Below are positions 1 to 7,845 of a DNA stretch of 13,610 bases, piece after piece. The translations under genes and the position numbers were made by a program. Source of the DNA: Methanocellales archaeon (lineage in GTDB: Archaea; Halobacteriota; UBA148; JAUWXC01); the NCBI GenBank assembly GCA_030616565.1, contig JAUWXC010000004.1, positions 1 to 13,610 of the forward strand, written 5' to 3'. The notes beneath the pieces were generated by a model. That model had not been told where the DNA came from, did no database searches, and saw only the letters and a program-made list of their open reading frames with translations. How positions within the stretch are numbered: position 1 is the stretch's first letter; each line of letters opens with the position of its first letter.

Positions 1-1
1 A

Positions 2-610
2 AGGGCTGTATGGTTATTGGTTGTATTGTTTCTATTTGCATTGCCTGTATTTGTAATAGCGGATTTCATGAACAAATATGCGTTTACTCTGGGAGTTGAA
101 TCTTTAGACAACCTAATAAAGAGTGAAAATTTAGAAGAGACTGATTTGAGAGATACATATTGGCATTTAGAAACAGCAATTAAGAAATTATGCGATTTCC
201 AATACCTTCCAGAGTTTTCAATTAAAAAATTAAAATTTACCGACTTTGACTTAGATAGTATGCTGCATGCAGTTGGGTGTGTAGTGCATTATGGAGATAA
301 GAATACATTAAAAAATTTGCGTGATAGAGTAAAGAATCTTCAAAAGTTAGCAAATGATGGTATATTGAATAGAGTAAAAATCTGGGATGAATTACTAGAA
401 TTGAATCGGTTTACATCTGAATTTTTAAACAGCAGAAAAATCAAACATAAAGAACCAACATCCTTGTATGACCGTATGGCTTGGTTACATGAAAAGAAAG
501 TACTTCAAGTGCTAGTCCCAATTGCATATATCACTGGTGTCATTCTATCGCTAATTTTAGCGCTAATGGGAATTCTCCCTATCCAAGTGTCTATTCTACC
601 AATTCCATAG
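2..610 (+). CDS. Hypothetical membrane protein, 5' end outside the window
   Basis: I do not recognise this protein. The frame is open from base 2 with no stop before the window edge, so the true start probably lies upstream; a TTG at 17 is the first start-like codon inside. About 200 residues are visible. The visible N-terminus is a hydrophobic stretch (WLLVVLFLFALPVFVIAD), fitting a signal anchor or membrane helix. A soluble middle of about 130 residues follows, rich in Leu, Lys, Asp and Glu and probably helical (for example NTLKNLRDRVKNLQKLAND). A second strong membrane helix lies near the C-terminus (VLVPIAYITGVILSLILALMGIL). The coding DNA is visibly richer in A+T than the genes to its right, and the codons favour A/T third positions, which could indicate transfer or weak selection. 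It ends with TAG followed at once by five T's and converges on rtcB. No catalytic motif is visible, so no function is assigned. Confidence 0.65.
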   Translation, partial: RAVWLLVVLFLFALPVFVIADFMNKYAFTLGVESLDNLIKSENLEETDLRDTYWHLETAIKKLCDFQYLPEFSIKKLKFTDFDLDSMLHAVGCVVHYGDKNTLKNLRDRVKNLQKLANDGILNRVKIWDELLELNRFTSEFLNSRKIKHKEPTSLYDRMAWLHEKKVLQVLVPIAYITGVILSLILALMGILPIQVSILPIP

Positions 611-621
611 TTTTTCATTTG
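608..621 (+). terminator. Possible T-run terminator after the membrane-protein gene
   Basis: The TAG stop (608-610) runs directly into TTTTT, then CATTT. Archaeal transcription often ends at U-rich tracts without a hairpin, and the next gene is convergent, so an end here would make sense. The tract is short, so support is weak. Confidence 0.3.
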
Positions 622-748
622 TGGATGCGTTTCAAGGGACTAACTTTGGATGTTGGATAAATTTTTGCTCCACACTTGGCACTCTCCCCTCTAATGTCAC
701 GACCCAGTTACCAATCTTCTCATTAAAACTTCCAGATCAGTTAGCTCT
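611..748. other. Convergent intergenic gap, no gene seen
   Basis: This gap of 138 bases separates the tails of the left membrane-protein gene and rtcB. I see no tRNA-like fold, no repeat and no convincing small gene. Downstream of rtcB on the minus strand there are only short T-rich runs (GTTTTAATG near 722-730), so the 3' end of the rtcB transcript is not clear. Confidence 0.5.
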
Positions 749-2200
749 TCACCCTTTCATAACGCCCATCGGGGCGAGTTTGGCAACCGTCTTGCTGATG
801 CCTGCCACTTCGCACACGCGCACGACTTCATGGATATCTTTATACACGCCTGGCGCTTCTTCTGCCAGCACCTTCCAGCTGGCTGATTTCACGAATATGT
901 CTTTGTTTGCCAGGTTCGCCTTTACGTGCTCGCCCCTGAACCTTTTAAGTGCAGCATGCCTGGACATGACTCGCCCTGCGCCATGGCAGACGGAAGAAAA
1001 TGTTTCCTCTTCAGCCATTTTTGTTCCTACTAAAACGTAGCTGGCAGACCCCATGTCTCCTGGAACGAGCACGGGTTGACCAACATCACGGTAATTGCTT
1101 GGTATGTCGCCAGCACCAGGACCCAGGCACCGGGTTCCGCCCTTCCTGTGCACGAAAACCTTCGCCTTCTTCCCGTCCATCTCGTGCTCTTCCAATTTGC
1201 CGATGTTGTGCGCAACGTCGTAGACGACCTCTATGCCAATGTCCTCTTGACTCATGCCGAGAACCTTTGCCATGCTTTCTCTCACCCAGTGGTTTATCAT
1301 CTGTCGATTGCACCATGCGAAGTTGGCAGCGCAGGACATCGCAGCGAAGTAATCCTCACACTCCTTCGTTCCTGCCGGTGCATAGACCAATTCGCGGTCA
1401 GGCAGCTTCGCTGTCTCTGCCCTAAACTTGGTCTCGAGAATTCGTAGATAATCCGTGCAAACCTGGTGTCCAAAACCCCTGGAGCCGGTATGAATCATGA
1501 CACAGACCTGTCCTTCGCGTTCGATGCCAAACGTTTTCGCGATATCTGGCAGGTAGATTTTGTCTACCTTCTGAATTTCCAAAAAGTGATTCCCTGCGCC
1601 CAGTGACCCCAATTGAGGAGCACCTCTTTGTTTTGCCTTCACTGAAACCTTCTCCGAGTTGGCAGATTTCATGCACCCCTTTTCTTCCAAGTGTTCGAGG
1701 TCTTTTTCAATTCCATAGCCGTTTTTCACAGCCCATCCTGCTCCTGTTTCGAGGACTTCGTCGAGTTGCTGCGCGGATAACCTGATCTTTCCACCCTTGC
1801 CAACGCCAGAGGGGACGTTCTGGAACATTTCCATCACCAGTCCTTCCACATGCGGTTTGACGTCTTCCGCGCTCAGTTTTGTCCTCAAGAGGCGAACGCC
1901 ACAGTTGATGTCAAAACCTATTCCTCCTGGAGAGAGACCGCCTGTTTCAGAATCCAGGGCGGCAACGCCACCGATTGGAAAACCGTAGCCAAAGTGCATG
2001 TCCGGTAATGCGATGGAATGTTTGTAAATTCCCGGCAGGCAGGCGATGTTTGCAGCCTGTGTTATCGCACCCTCCTCAACCTGCTTTAGCAAGGTATCTG
2101 ATAGGAATATCCATGTCGGGACGTGCGTCCCCTCAACAGCGCCCTTGGGCAGCTCCCACAGGCATTCACCGAGCTTTTTTAATTTTTCCTTCAATGTCAT
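749..2200 (-). CDS. rtcB: RtcB, tRNA-splicing RNA ligase (3'-phosphate/5'-OH, GTP-dependent)
   Basis: RtcB joins RNA ends with 2',3'-cyclic phosphate or 3'-phosphate to 5'-OH ends, using GTP and Mn2+. In archaea it seals tRNA exons after intron removal by the splicing endonuclease. The 483 residues match the usual length of about 480, and no intein interrupts it. The metal-site residues are all in place: Asp97 and Cys100 (GGIGFDINCG), His205 (GAGNHFLEIQ), His237 (MIHTGSRGFGHQ) and His331 (VYDVAHNIGK). The nucleophile that takes GMP is His406 in SVCHGAGRVMSR. This spacing follows the Pyrococcus enzyme closely (Asp95, Cys98, His203, His234, His329, His404). The ATG start is supported by GAGGT four bases upstream. 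An intron-bearing tRNA-Ser ends 25 bases upstream on the same strand, leaving little room for a separate promoter, so co-transcription is likely. The partner archease gene is not in this window. Confidence 0.97.
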   Translation of the reverse strand: MTLKEKLKKLGECLWELPKGAVEGTHVPTWIFLSDTLLKQVEEGAITQAANIACLPGIYKHSIALPDMHFGYGFPIGGVAALDSETGGLSPGGIGFDINCGVRLLRTKLSAEDVKPHVEGLVMEMFQNVPSGVGKGGKIRLSAQQLDEVLETGAGWAVKNGYGIEKDLEHLEEKGCMKSANSEKVSVKAKQRGAPQLGSLGAGNHFLEIQKVDKIYLPDIAKTFGIEREGQVCVMIHTGSRGFGHQVCTDYLRILETKFRAETAKLPDRELVYAPAGTKECEDYFAAMSCAANFAWCNRQMINHWVRESMAKVLGMSQEDIGIEVVYDVAHNIGKLEEHEMDGKKAKVFVHRKGGTRCLGPGAGDIPSNYRDVGQPVLVPGDMGSASYVLVGTKMAEEETFSSVCHGAGRVMSRHAALKRFRGEHVKANLANKDIFVKSASWKVLAEEAPGVYKDIHEVVRVCEVAGISKTVAKLAPMGVMKG

Positions 2201-2225
2201 TTCTACCTCTATCTCACTATGGTCA

Positions 2226-2372
2226 CGCCGAGGAAGGGATTTGAACCCTTGCGTTCCAGAGGAACACCGGTTGTCTTTGACCCTCTTTATTTTTCCGTCA
2301 ACGCTTTTGCGAGCGTTAGCGAGGAAAAGGGTTATTCAAGACCGGCGCCTTAGTCCACTTGGCTACCTCGGC
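2226..2372 (-). tRNA. tRNA-Ser(UGA) with a 62-nt intron
   Basis: The acceptor stem GCCGAGG (2372-2366) pairs perfectly with CCTCGGC (2233-2227), followed by discriminator G73 at 2226. G73 and a long variable arm (GTTCC-TCT-GGAAC) are serine tRNA marks. The anticodon stem CCGGT (2345-2341) pairs with ACCGG (2271-2267) once the intron is removed, giving the loop CTTGAAA with anticodon UGA at 2338-2336. The T arm is AAGGG-TTCAAAT-CCCTT. CCA is not encoded. With bases 2273-2334 removed the mature tRNA is 85 nt, normal for a class II tRNA. It reads UCA and, by wobble, other UCN codons. It sits directly upstream of rtcB on the same strand. Confidence 0.93.
2273..2334 (-). other. tRNA-Ser intron at position 37/38
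   Basis: The insertion lies between A37 and A38, the commonest archaeal tRNA intron site. It folds into a long hairpin: CCCTTTT (2331-2325) pairs with AAAGGG-type bases (2287-2281, one G-U pair), and an inner stem AACGC/GCGTT caps it. At the exon junctions the loop bases CUUG (32-35) can pair with intron bases G2275, A2276, A2277 and C2279, leaving one extra A bulged. This gives bulges AA|U on the 5' side and AC|A on the 3' side with the cuts between 37 and 38. That is close to the bulge-helix-bulge substrate of the archaeal splicing endonuclease, but its central helix is imperfect. Confidence 0.85.
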
Positions 2373-2466
2373 GAACAGCGATAGAAAAATGGGCTTGACA
2401 CATATTAACGTTGTGCCAGAACGATATTCTCATATCGCAGGAGGAGAATGACATAGATGACATAAC
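2373..2466. promoter_or_regulatory. Divergent promoter region between the two tRNA genes
   Basis: These 94 bases separate the 5' ends of tRNA-Ser (minus) and tRNA-Arg (plus), so both promoters should lie here. For tRNA-Ser, the minus-strand TTAATATG around 2401-2408 is about 30 bases upstream of the mature 5' end, a fitting distance for a TATA box. For tRNA-Arg, the A/T-rich GATATTCTCATAT at 2423-2435 is the best candidate, with the start expected near 2459. Neither box is a strong consensus and the exact positions are inference. Confidence 0.4.
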
Positions 2467-2540
2467 GGGCTCGTAGTATAGTTCGGATAGTACGGAGGCC
2501 TCCGGAGCCTCTAACCCGGGTTCAAATCCCGGCGGGCCCG
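2467..2540 (+). tRNA. tRNA-Arg(CCG)
   Basis: The acceptor stem GGGCTCG (2467-2473) pairs with CGGGCCC (2533-2539) with one U-G wobble, and the discriminator G is at 2540. The anticodon arm is GAGGC-CTCCGGA-GCCTC (2495-2511), with anticodon CCG at 2502-2504, reading CGG. The T arm is CCGGG-TTCAAAT-CCCGG. The D loop contains GGA, consistent with A20, an arginine identity base. There is no intron and no encoded CCA. The gene is 74 nt, points opposite to everything to its right, and converges on rps10, whose stop is only 19 bases away. Confidence 0.94.
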
Positions 2541-2550
2541 TGGACTTTAA

Positions 2551-2567
2551 AAGGATGTTTTATCCTT
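2551..2567. terminator. Small hairpin between tRNA-Arg and the rps10 stop
   Basis: AAGGAT (2551-2556) and ATCCTT (2562-2567) form a perfect 6-bp inverted repeat around a GTTTT loop, and it overlaps the rps10 TAA stop (2560-2562). It lies exactly where two transcripts converge, so it may help to end or stabilise either. It has no strong T-tract on the minus strand, so a terminator role is only a guess. Confidence 0.3.
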
Positions 2568-2871
2568 CGAGCACGATCTCGATGCTGACGTCTTCTGGGA
2601 CCTGAATCCTCATCAACTGTCGCAGCGCCCTTTCATCCGCGTCTATATTTATCAGGCGCTTGTGCAGCTTCATCGTCCAATGCTCCCATGTAGCGGTCCC
2701 CTCTCCATCTGGACTCTTTCTGCATGGCACCACAAGCTTCTTTGTCGGGAGTGGAATTGGCCCAGAGATACTTACGCCCGTTCTCTCAGCGATTTGCTTG
2801 ACCTGACTGCAAACATCATCCAATTTATTCGGACTGGTTCCTGATAGTCGTATCTTTGCTCGCTGAGCCAT
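2560..2871 (-). CDS. rps10: Small ribosomal subunit protein uS10
   Basis: This is uS10, a 30S head protein that binds near the 3' major domain of 16S rRNA. The 103 residues match the archaeal length. Typical features are the N-terminal [20 protein letters not shown], the [11 protein letters not shown] segment and the C-terminal basic/acidic part ([32 protein letters not shown]). It is the last gene of the cluster, 13 bases after the tuf stop, an order conserved in archaea. The upstream GGATGG is only a weak Shine-Dalgarno match, so expression may depend partly on coupling to tuf. Its stop codon lies in a small hairpin shared with the end of the convergent tRNA-Arg. Confidence 0.97.
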   Translation of the reverse strand: MAQRAKIRLSGTSPNKLDDVCSQVKQIAERTGVSISGPIPLPTKKLVVPCRKSPDGEGTATWEHWTMKLHKRLINIDADERALRQLMRIQVPEDVSIEIVLEG

Positions 2872-2884
2872 TTTTCCATCCTAA

Positions 2885-4150
2885 TTATCGAGACTTGATG
2901 TCGATGCACATGCCAGCAGCGATCGTCATCCCCATGTCCCGGATCGCAAATCGTCCTAACTGTGGAACATCCTTGACCTTTTCGATGACCATCGGGCGTG
3001 TTGGTTTAACCTGTACAATCGCTGCATCGCCCGTTTTCAGGAAATCTGGCTTTTCTTCCTTGGCCTGTCCAGTCTTGGGATCCAGCTTGCTTTTAAGTTC
3101 AGTCAACGTGCAGGCAACCTGCGTGGTGTGACAGTGGAACACCGGCGTATATCCTACTGTAATCGCAGATGGATGCTGAAGTACGACTATTTGTGCTGTG
3201 AATTCATCGGCAACAGTTGGCGGTTTGTCAGGATGTCCACAGACGTCCCCCCTTCGTATATCATCCTTGCCGACTCCTCTAACGTTGAACCCTATGTTAT
3301 CGCCTGGAACTGCCTCTGGAATTTCCTCATGATGCATCTCAATCGATTTGATCTCACCGCTGACGTTTGCTGGCTGGAATATGACCTTATCGCCTTTCTT
3401 CATCTTGCCCGTCTCCACACGTCCGACGGGGACGGTTCCAACACCAGAGATGGTGTACACATCCTGGACCGGGACGCGTAGCGGCAACGTGACGGGTTTC
3501 TCTGGCTCTTTTAGCGTATCAAGTGCTTCTAACGCCGTGGGTCCAGTGTACCACGGCATTTTCTCACTTTTCTTGGAAACGGCATCTCCCTTAAACGCAG
3601 AAGTCGGTACGAACTGAATACCCTCGGTCTTGTATCCAACCGTTTTGAGGAGCTTCTCGACATCGTCTTTTACCTTTTTGTACTTGCCTTCATCGTAGTT
3701 AACGACATCCATCTTGTTGAGGACTACGATCAACTGATTGACTCCGAGCGTTCGCGCTAGGAATATGTGCTCCTTGGTCTGGGGCATTACGCCCTCTTTT
3801 ACATCTACCACCAGCACGGCCGCGTCTGCTTGCGATGCGCCGGTGATCATGTTTTTGACGAAGTCCCTATGCCCAGGACAGTCAACGACGGTGAAGTAGT
3901 ATTTGGGCGTATCAAATCGCCTATGAGCGATGTCGATGGTGAGCCCCCTCTCCCTCTCTTCTTTCAACGAGTCCATTACCCATGCAAACTCGAACGTGGC
4001 TTTTCCCTTTGCCTCTGCCTCTTTCTTGTACTGTTCAATTATGTGCGCTGGTACAGCGCCCGTCTCGAACAACAGCCGTCCCACGAGTGTCGATTTCCCA
4101 TGGTCAACGTGTCCGATTATCGCCAAATTCAGGTGTGGTTTTCCTGCCAT
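2885..4150 (-). CDS. tuf: Elongation factor 1-alpha (archaeal EF-Tu equivalent)
   Basis: This GTPase carries aminoacyl-tRNA to the ribosomal A site. The GTP-binding motifs are intact: G1 GHVDHGKS at residues 13-20, the switch I threonine in RGLTIDIAH (68-76), G3 DCPGH at 90-94, G4 NKMD at 145-148 and G5 TSAFKGD at 183-189. Domains 2 and 3 follow, including the [13 protein letters not shown] barrel segment and the aminoacyl-tRNA-contacting C-terminal part ([26 protein letters not shown]). The 421 residues are normal for archaea. The ATG has a strong Shine-Dalgarno, GGAGG at 4157-4161. The 101-bp gap upstream is the widest in the cluster and holds a candidate promoter. The related bacterial-type or SelB-like GTPases fit less well, because the whole length aligns with EF-1A features. 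Confidence 0.97.
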   Translation of the reverse strand: MAGKPHLNLAIIGHVDHGKSTLVGRLLFETGAVPAHIIEQYKKEAEAKGKATFEFAWVMDSLKEERERGLTIDIAHRRFDTPKYYFTVVDCPGHRDFVKNMITGASQADAAVLVVDVKEGVMPQTKEHIFLARTLGVNQLIVVLNKMDVVNYDEGKYKKVKDDVEKLLKTVGYKTEGIQFVPTSAFKGDAVSKKSEKMPWYTGPTALEALDTLKEPEKPVTLPLRVPVQDVYTISGVGTVPVGRVETGKMKKGDKVIFQPANVSGEIKSIEMHHEEIPEAVPGDNIGFNVRGVGKDDIRRGDVCGHPDKPPTVADEFTAQIVVLQHPSAITVGYTPVFHCHTTQVACTLTELKSKLDPKTGQAKEEKPDFLKTGDAAIVQVKPTRPMVIEKVKDVPQLGRFAIRDMGMTIAAGMCIDIKSR

Positions 4151-4215
4151 AATCTTCCTCCTTCATATCTCTACTAATGCACTTAATCTGTGACGTGGAT
4201 TATGCTTTTCTTAGA

Positions 4216-4230
4216 CTTATACAATTCGGT
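4216..4230 (-). promoter_or_regulatory. Candidate TATA box for tuf-rps10
   Basis: On the minus strand the gap between fusA and tuf reads ACCGAATTG then TATAAG (4221-4216). This resembles a BRE-like purine stretch followed by a TATA box. A start about 25 bases downstream would leave a 5' leader of roughly 40 bases ending in the strong GGAGG. The gap is unusually wide for this otherwise tightly packed operon, which supports an internal promoter that boosts the abundant EF-1A. It is a motif-based call only. Confidence 0.45.
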
Positions 4231-4251
4231 TCCAACACCCTTCCTTTAAGG

Positions 4252-6414
4252 TCACGAAGTTTTTAAACCTTTTCTTTGCCGGATTTGCCGAATCAGTCCT
4301 TCCTGCAGGTTCTGCGGGAGTATCTGGAACCCGGCGTGCTCAGTATTCCACAGAGCCCTTCCTTCCGTAGCAGAGCGTATGTCTCCAGCAAATCCAAACA
4401 ACTCTGCCACAGGAGCTTTGCCTCTGATAAAGCTCATGTCACCTTCTTGCTGTATTTCCAAAATCTGACCGCGTCGCCCCTGAATCTCTCTGGTGGCGTT
4501 ACCCATCAAATTGGTCGGCACGTGTATATACACGTCTTGAATTGGCTCGAGAATCGCCGGTCTCGCCTGTCTGATCGCTTCGTGAATTGCCTGTCTCGCA
4601 GCCGGAATGACCTGTGCAGGACCTCTATGTATTGCATCTTCATGGAGCTTTACATCTATCAGCTTGACCTTTATGCCCTGACACGGCTCTCTTGCAAGCG
4701 GGCCAGTTTCCATGGCCTCCTTAAATCCTTCGATAATGAGTTCCATCGTCTCTCGCAGGTACTGAATGCCTTTTGTCATGTCCACCAGCATGTTGGAGCT
4801 GCAGATCTCCACGACCTTTTTCGCTTGATTTTTGTCCATTCCCGTGTTCATCAACAAGTCTCTCCGCTCCAGTGCATCCATCCTCATGGAAACCTCGCCG
4901 GTTTTAATCAGTTTGACGACAGACATCTCGAGAGGCTCAACTTCCATATAGAATCTGTTGTGTCTGTTTGGGGATACGCCCTCCACAGGTCCTGCCCCAC
5001 TTTGAATGGTCTCCCTATAAACTACAATTGGTGACGAAGTGGTAATGGGCACCCTATAATCTCGTCCAATCCTGTGAGTGACAATTTCCAGATGCAATTC
5101 ACCCATTCCGGATATAAGGTGCTCCCCTGTCTCTTCGTCAATTTTAACGTTGAGCGTTGGGTCCTCTTTTGATATCTGACGGAGCACTTCGATCAACTTT
5201 GGCAAATCCGTCATGCTTTTTGCCTCAACTGCAACGGTCACCACGGGCTCGCTAACATGTTTTATGCCCTCAAATGGCAACATATCCTTCAACGAGGTGA
5301 TGGTAGAGCCAACTATGGCGTCCTTCATTCCCGTGATTGCAGCAATGTTTCCAGCTGGAATTTTTTCCACCTCTAAACGCTCAGCACCCATAAATACACC
5401 CACCTGCTGGACTCTATTGGTTTCATATGTACCGGAGATGTAAAGTTCCTGGCCACGCGACAGCGTCCCACTGAACAATCTTCCAGTAGCGACCTCACCC
5501 GCATGCGGGTCTATGCTGATGTCAGTTACCATCAATGCGACTGGCCCATTGGGATTACATTTTTCCATTGTTCCTCCTACCTCGCTTGACCTGTCGCCTT
5601 TCCATATCACTCCTACTCTATCTTTTTGTGCCGTTAGCGGGTTTGGCAGGTGTCGGATGACCATGTCCAAAACGATCTCATGCAGAGGGTTTTTCTCTGC
5701 GAGCTCTTTCATCTTACCGGTCTGGCAGCATTCGTATACTTCCTTGAAACCCATGCCGGTCTTCTTCATGTGCGGCACGCTGATCGCCCAGTTGTATAGT
5801 GCAGAACCAAAGGCGACGGTGCCATCAGCAGCATCAACCTTCAATCCCTGTGCATACTGCTCTGGTTTCATGCCTTTGATCAATTTATTGATACTACCGA
5901 TGAGGTTGCCGAGCCGGATTTGCATCTCCTGTTGGTCGACCTTAAGCTCGTTGACAAGTCTGTCCACTTTATTCACGAAAAGAATGGGTCTGACGTTCTC
6001 CTTAAGGGCTTGGCGTAGCACGGTTTCGGTCTGTGGCATCGCCCCCTCTACGGCATCCACTACCACTACTGCTCCATCCACCGTTCTCATCGCTCTGGTT
6101 ACATCCCCCCCAAAGTCGATGTGACCAGGCGTGTCGATGAGGTTGATTAAATATTCCTCCCCCCCAAACTCATGAACCATCGAAACGTTGGCTGCATAAA
6201 TCGTGATGCCCCTGGCTTGTTCCTCTTCGTCAAAATCCATGAACAGCTGTTTGCCGGCCAGTTCCTTCGAGATCATTCCGGCACCTGCTAAGAGGTTGTC
6301 TGTTAGCGTTGTCTTTCCGTGGTCGATATGGGCGACGATGCCTATATTCCTGATTTTTTCTGGCTCGTGCATCAGCGTTTTCACGCGTTCGATCATCTTC
6401 TTTTTTTTGGTCAT
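4252..6414 (-). CDS. fusA: Elongation factor 2 (translocation GTPase)
   Basis: EF-2 drives tRNA-mRNA translocation on the ribosome. The 720 residues fit archaeal EF-2 of about 730. GTPase motifs are G1 AHIDHGKT (28-35), switch [11 protein letters not shown] (63-72), G3 DTPGH (94-98) and G4 NKVD (148-151). Domain III carries [10 protein letters not shown] (435-444). Near the tip of domain [14 protein letters not shown] contains His596, the residue modified to diphthamide in archaeal and eukaryotic EF-2; the surrounding residues are those expected for modification. The C-terminal domain V has [20 protein letters not shown] and [17 protein letters not shown]. It starts two bases after the rps7 TAG, with only a weak GGCGG further upstream, so translational coupling to rps7 is likely. 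A second Met at residue 7 is a less likely start. Confidence 0.97.
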   Translation of the reverse strand: MTKKKKMIERVKTLMHEPEKIRNIGIVAHIDHGKTTLTDNLLAGAGMISKELAGKQLFMDFDEEEQARGITIYAANVSMVHEFGGEEYLINLIDTPGHIDFGGDVTRAMRTVDGAVVVVDAVEGAMPQTETVLRQALKENVRPILFVNKVDRLVNELKVDQQEMQIRLGNLIGSINKLIKGMKPEQYAQGLKVDAADGTVAFGSALYNWAISVPHMKKTGMGFKEVYECCQTGKMKELAEKNPLHEIVLDMVIRHLPNPLTAQKDRVGVIWKGDRSSEVGGTMEKCNPNGPVALMVTDISIDPHAGEVATGRLFSGTLSRGQELYISGTYETNRVQQVGVFMGAERLEVEKIPAGNIAAITGMKDAIVGSTITSLKDMLPFEGIKHVSEPVVTVAVEAKSMTDLPKLIEVLRQISKEDPTLNVKIDEETGEHLISGMGELHLEIVTHRIGRDYRVPITTSSPIVVYRETIQSGAGPVEGVSPNRHNRFYMEVEPLEMSVVKLIKTGEVSMRMDALERRDLLMNTGMDKNQAKKVVEICSSNMLVDMTKGIQYLRETMELIIEGFKEAMETGPLAREPCQGIKVKLIDVKLHEDAIHRGPAQVIPAARQAIHEAIRQARPAILEPIQDVYIHVPTNLMGNATREIQGRRGQILEIQQEGDMSFIRGKAPVAELFGFAGDIRSATEGRALWNTEHAGFQILPQNLQEGLIRQIRQRKGLKTS

Positions 6415-6416
6415 GT

Positions 6417-6974
6417 CTATCGTGCCGCCTTTGCTACCCTTTCCTTCTCTTCTTTTTTGCTGATTGCATAGCTCTTCATGTCATATTCTGACGCCGCTAT
6501 GATCTCTGAGGCGAGGCACTCTTCTATGCTTCTTTTGCTTTTGAAGGCTGCTTTTTGAGCTCCCCGGGCTATGAACATCAGTGCCTGGTCTATTCTCCGT
6601 TGGGTGGAGGTGTCTACGGATTTGGGGACTGAAATACCCCCAAATCTTAACCTGACCACTTCCTCCCTTGGACCCGCGTTCTCTATTGCTTTTACAAGCA
6701 GTTGGACGGGGTTTTTTCCTGTTTTGGTGTGAATTATTTCGAACGTCTCTCTCACAATATTGAACGTCTTCTGTTTTTGACCCGTGCTGCGCTCTTTTCT
6801 CATCATTTTGTTGATCAACCGTTCTACGATAGATATGCTTGATTTACTGAATTGCTGGCTGGCCACTCTGCCTCCCGTGTGGGGTGTTGCAATTTCCTTG
6901 AGATTTGCATACTGCCTGACCCCAAGGTCCACAATTTCAATCTCTGAAACATCCCATTTTTCAAATATCTTCAC
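6417..6974 (-). CDS. rps7: Small ribosomal subunit protein uS7
   Basis: uS7 organises the 30S head and lines the E-site/mRNA exit. The 185 residues have the archaeal/eukaryotic long form with an N-terminal extension ([21 protein letters not shown]). The core is recognisable by [22 protein letters not shown], the [30 protein letters not shown] stretch, in which residues [18 protein letters not shown] are diagnostic, and the C-terminal helices. Translation begins at GTG (6974-6972), supported by GGTGATC just upstream. The rps12 stop TGA lies inside that Shine-Dalgarno, four bases before the GTG, so the two genes are coupled. Confidence 0.97.
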   Translation of the reverse strand: MKIFEKWDVSEIEIVDLGVRQYANLKEIATPHTGGRVASQQFSKSSISIVERLINKMMRKERSTGQKQKTFNIVRETFEIIHTKTGKNPVQLLVKAIENAGPREEVVRLRFGGISVPKSVDTSTQRRIDQALMFIARGAQKAAFKSKRSIEECLASEIIAASEYDMKSYAISKKEEKERVAKAAR

Positions 6975-6978
6975 GAGA

Positions 6979-7407
6979 TCACCTTATTGGTTTCTCCTTG
7001 CGACCAGACACCATCTCTTCCAGCGATACATTGTTGACTTTTGTCACCTTCCACCTCACACCTGGGATATCCCCCATCGCACCCCCCATCCTTCCGCCAA
7101 TGCCCTCAACTATAACCTCATCGTGCTCGTCTATGAAGTTAATCGCTCCATCTCCAGGGCAGAAGGCAGTTATCTGTCGCCCGTTCTTAATCAATTGAAC
7201 CCTGACGCACTTTCGAATTGCGGAGTTGGGTTGCTTTGCCTCTACGCCCACTTTCTCAAGCACGATACCCCTTGCTTGGGGCGCCCCCTCTAGTGGATCT
7301 GCTTTTTTGCCCAGACCAAGCGCTCGCCGCTTGTAGTAGATGTCACTCCATCGATACTTTTTGCGTTCGCGCTTTTGTTTCCTAGCTGCATACATTCCTT
7401 TGCCCAT
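6979..7407 (-). CDS. rps12: Small ribosomal subunit protein uS12
   Basis: uS12 sits at the decoding centre of the 30S subunit and helps control accuracy. The 142 residues are the archaeal length. The universally conserved loop [15 protein letters not shown] (59-72) and [19 protein letters not shown] (84-102) are intact, and the N-terminus is strongly basic ([13 protein letters not shown]). No resistance-type change can be judged from this. The ATG follows a GAGGT placed four bases upstream, and the nusA stop TGA overlaps that Shine-Dalgarno. The order nusA-rps12-rps7-fusA-tuf-rps10 is a conserved archaeal arrangement. Confidence 0.97.
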   Translation of the reverse strand: MGKGMYAARKQKRERKKYRWSDIYYKRRALGLGKKADPLEGAPQARGIVLEKVGVEAKQPNSAIRKCVRVQLIKNGRQITAFCPGDGAINFIDEHDEVIVEGIGGRMGGAMGDIPGVRWKVTKVNNVSLEEMVSGRKEKPIR

Positions 7408-7413
7408 TTTACC

Positions 7414-7845
7414 TCACTGGATTACTATGTCACCTATACCATGATGTCGTTGCGCTAACATCTTCGCTTTTTGTATATTCCTTCCGTTTCGCCCTATGGC
7501 GAATCCCCTGTCCTTTGGCGAGATTTCTACAAACGCTAAACGTTTATCCTTTTTGCTTACCACGCTCACATTTTTTACCGGCACGGGATGGAGCGCATTT
7601 CGAATAAACTCATTATCGTCTTCTGAGTGTTCCTCGAGTTCAACGTGATTTCCTATTGCTTTTTTTACTCCGTTGATGCTGCTGCCCCCTCTGCCAATGG
7701 CCAGCCCCATCTCTCCTTTCTTGATGACGAAAATTACCCTGTCGTTTTCCTCGTCGATGACGCAGTCCTTTGCCGTAGCGCCGGTCAAGTTCTCGAATAG
7801 CGCGATATAGCGAATCCCCTCGGTGGTGAGTTTTACTTCACTCAT
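7414..7845 (-). CDS. nusA: Archaeal NusA-like transcription factor (two KH domains)
   Basis: This is the short archaeal NusA, which has only the RNA-binding KH pair and lacks the bacterial polymerase-binding and S1 domains. It is thought to act in transcription elongation or termination. The KH signatures are GLAIGRGGSSI (residues 47-57) and GFAIGRNGRNI (114-124). I place the start at the ATG of MSEVKLTTEGIRYIALFE, giving 143 residues: it overlaps the rpl30e stop (ATGA) and has GGCGGTG eight or so bases upstream. The same frame is open to an ATG at 7920, but those extra 25 residues overlap rpl30e deeply, are rich in Cys, Arg and His, and do not resemble the family. Confidence 0.93.
   Translation of the reverse strand: MSEVKLTTEGIRYIALFENLTGATAKDCVIDEENDRVIFVIKKGEMGLAIGRGGSSINGVKKAIGNHVELEEHSEDDNEFIRNALHPVPVKNVSVVSKKDKRLAFVEISPKDRGFAIGRNGRNIQKAKMLAQRHHGIGDIVIQ

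Noticed and set aside
621..1040. Open frame on the + strand opposite the end of rtcB
   Set aside because: It is antisense to the strongly conserved rtcB, and its protein has no recognisable features or good ribosome site.
2281..2331. Hairpin inside the tRNA-Ser as a terminator or mobile-element end
   Set aside because: Removing it restores a complete class II tRNA, so it is better explained as the tRNA intron.
4276..5034. Long + strand open frame of 252 codons opposite EF-2
   Set aside because: It is a shadow of fusA; its composition (Cys, His, Arg and Ser rich) is what reading the antisense strand of a conserved gene gives.
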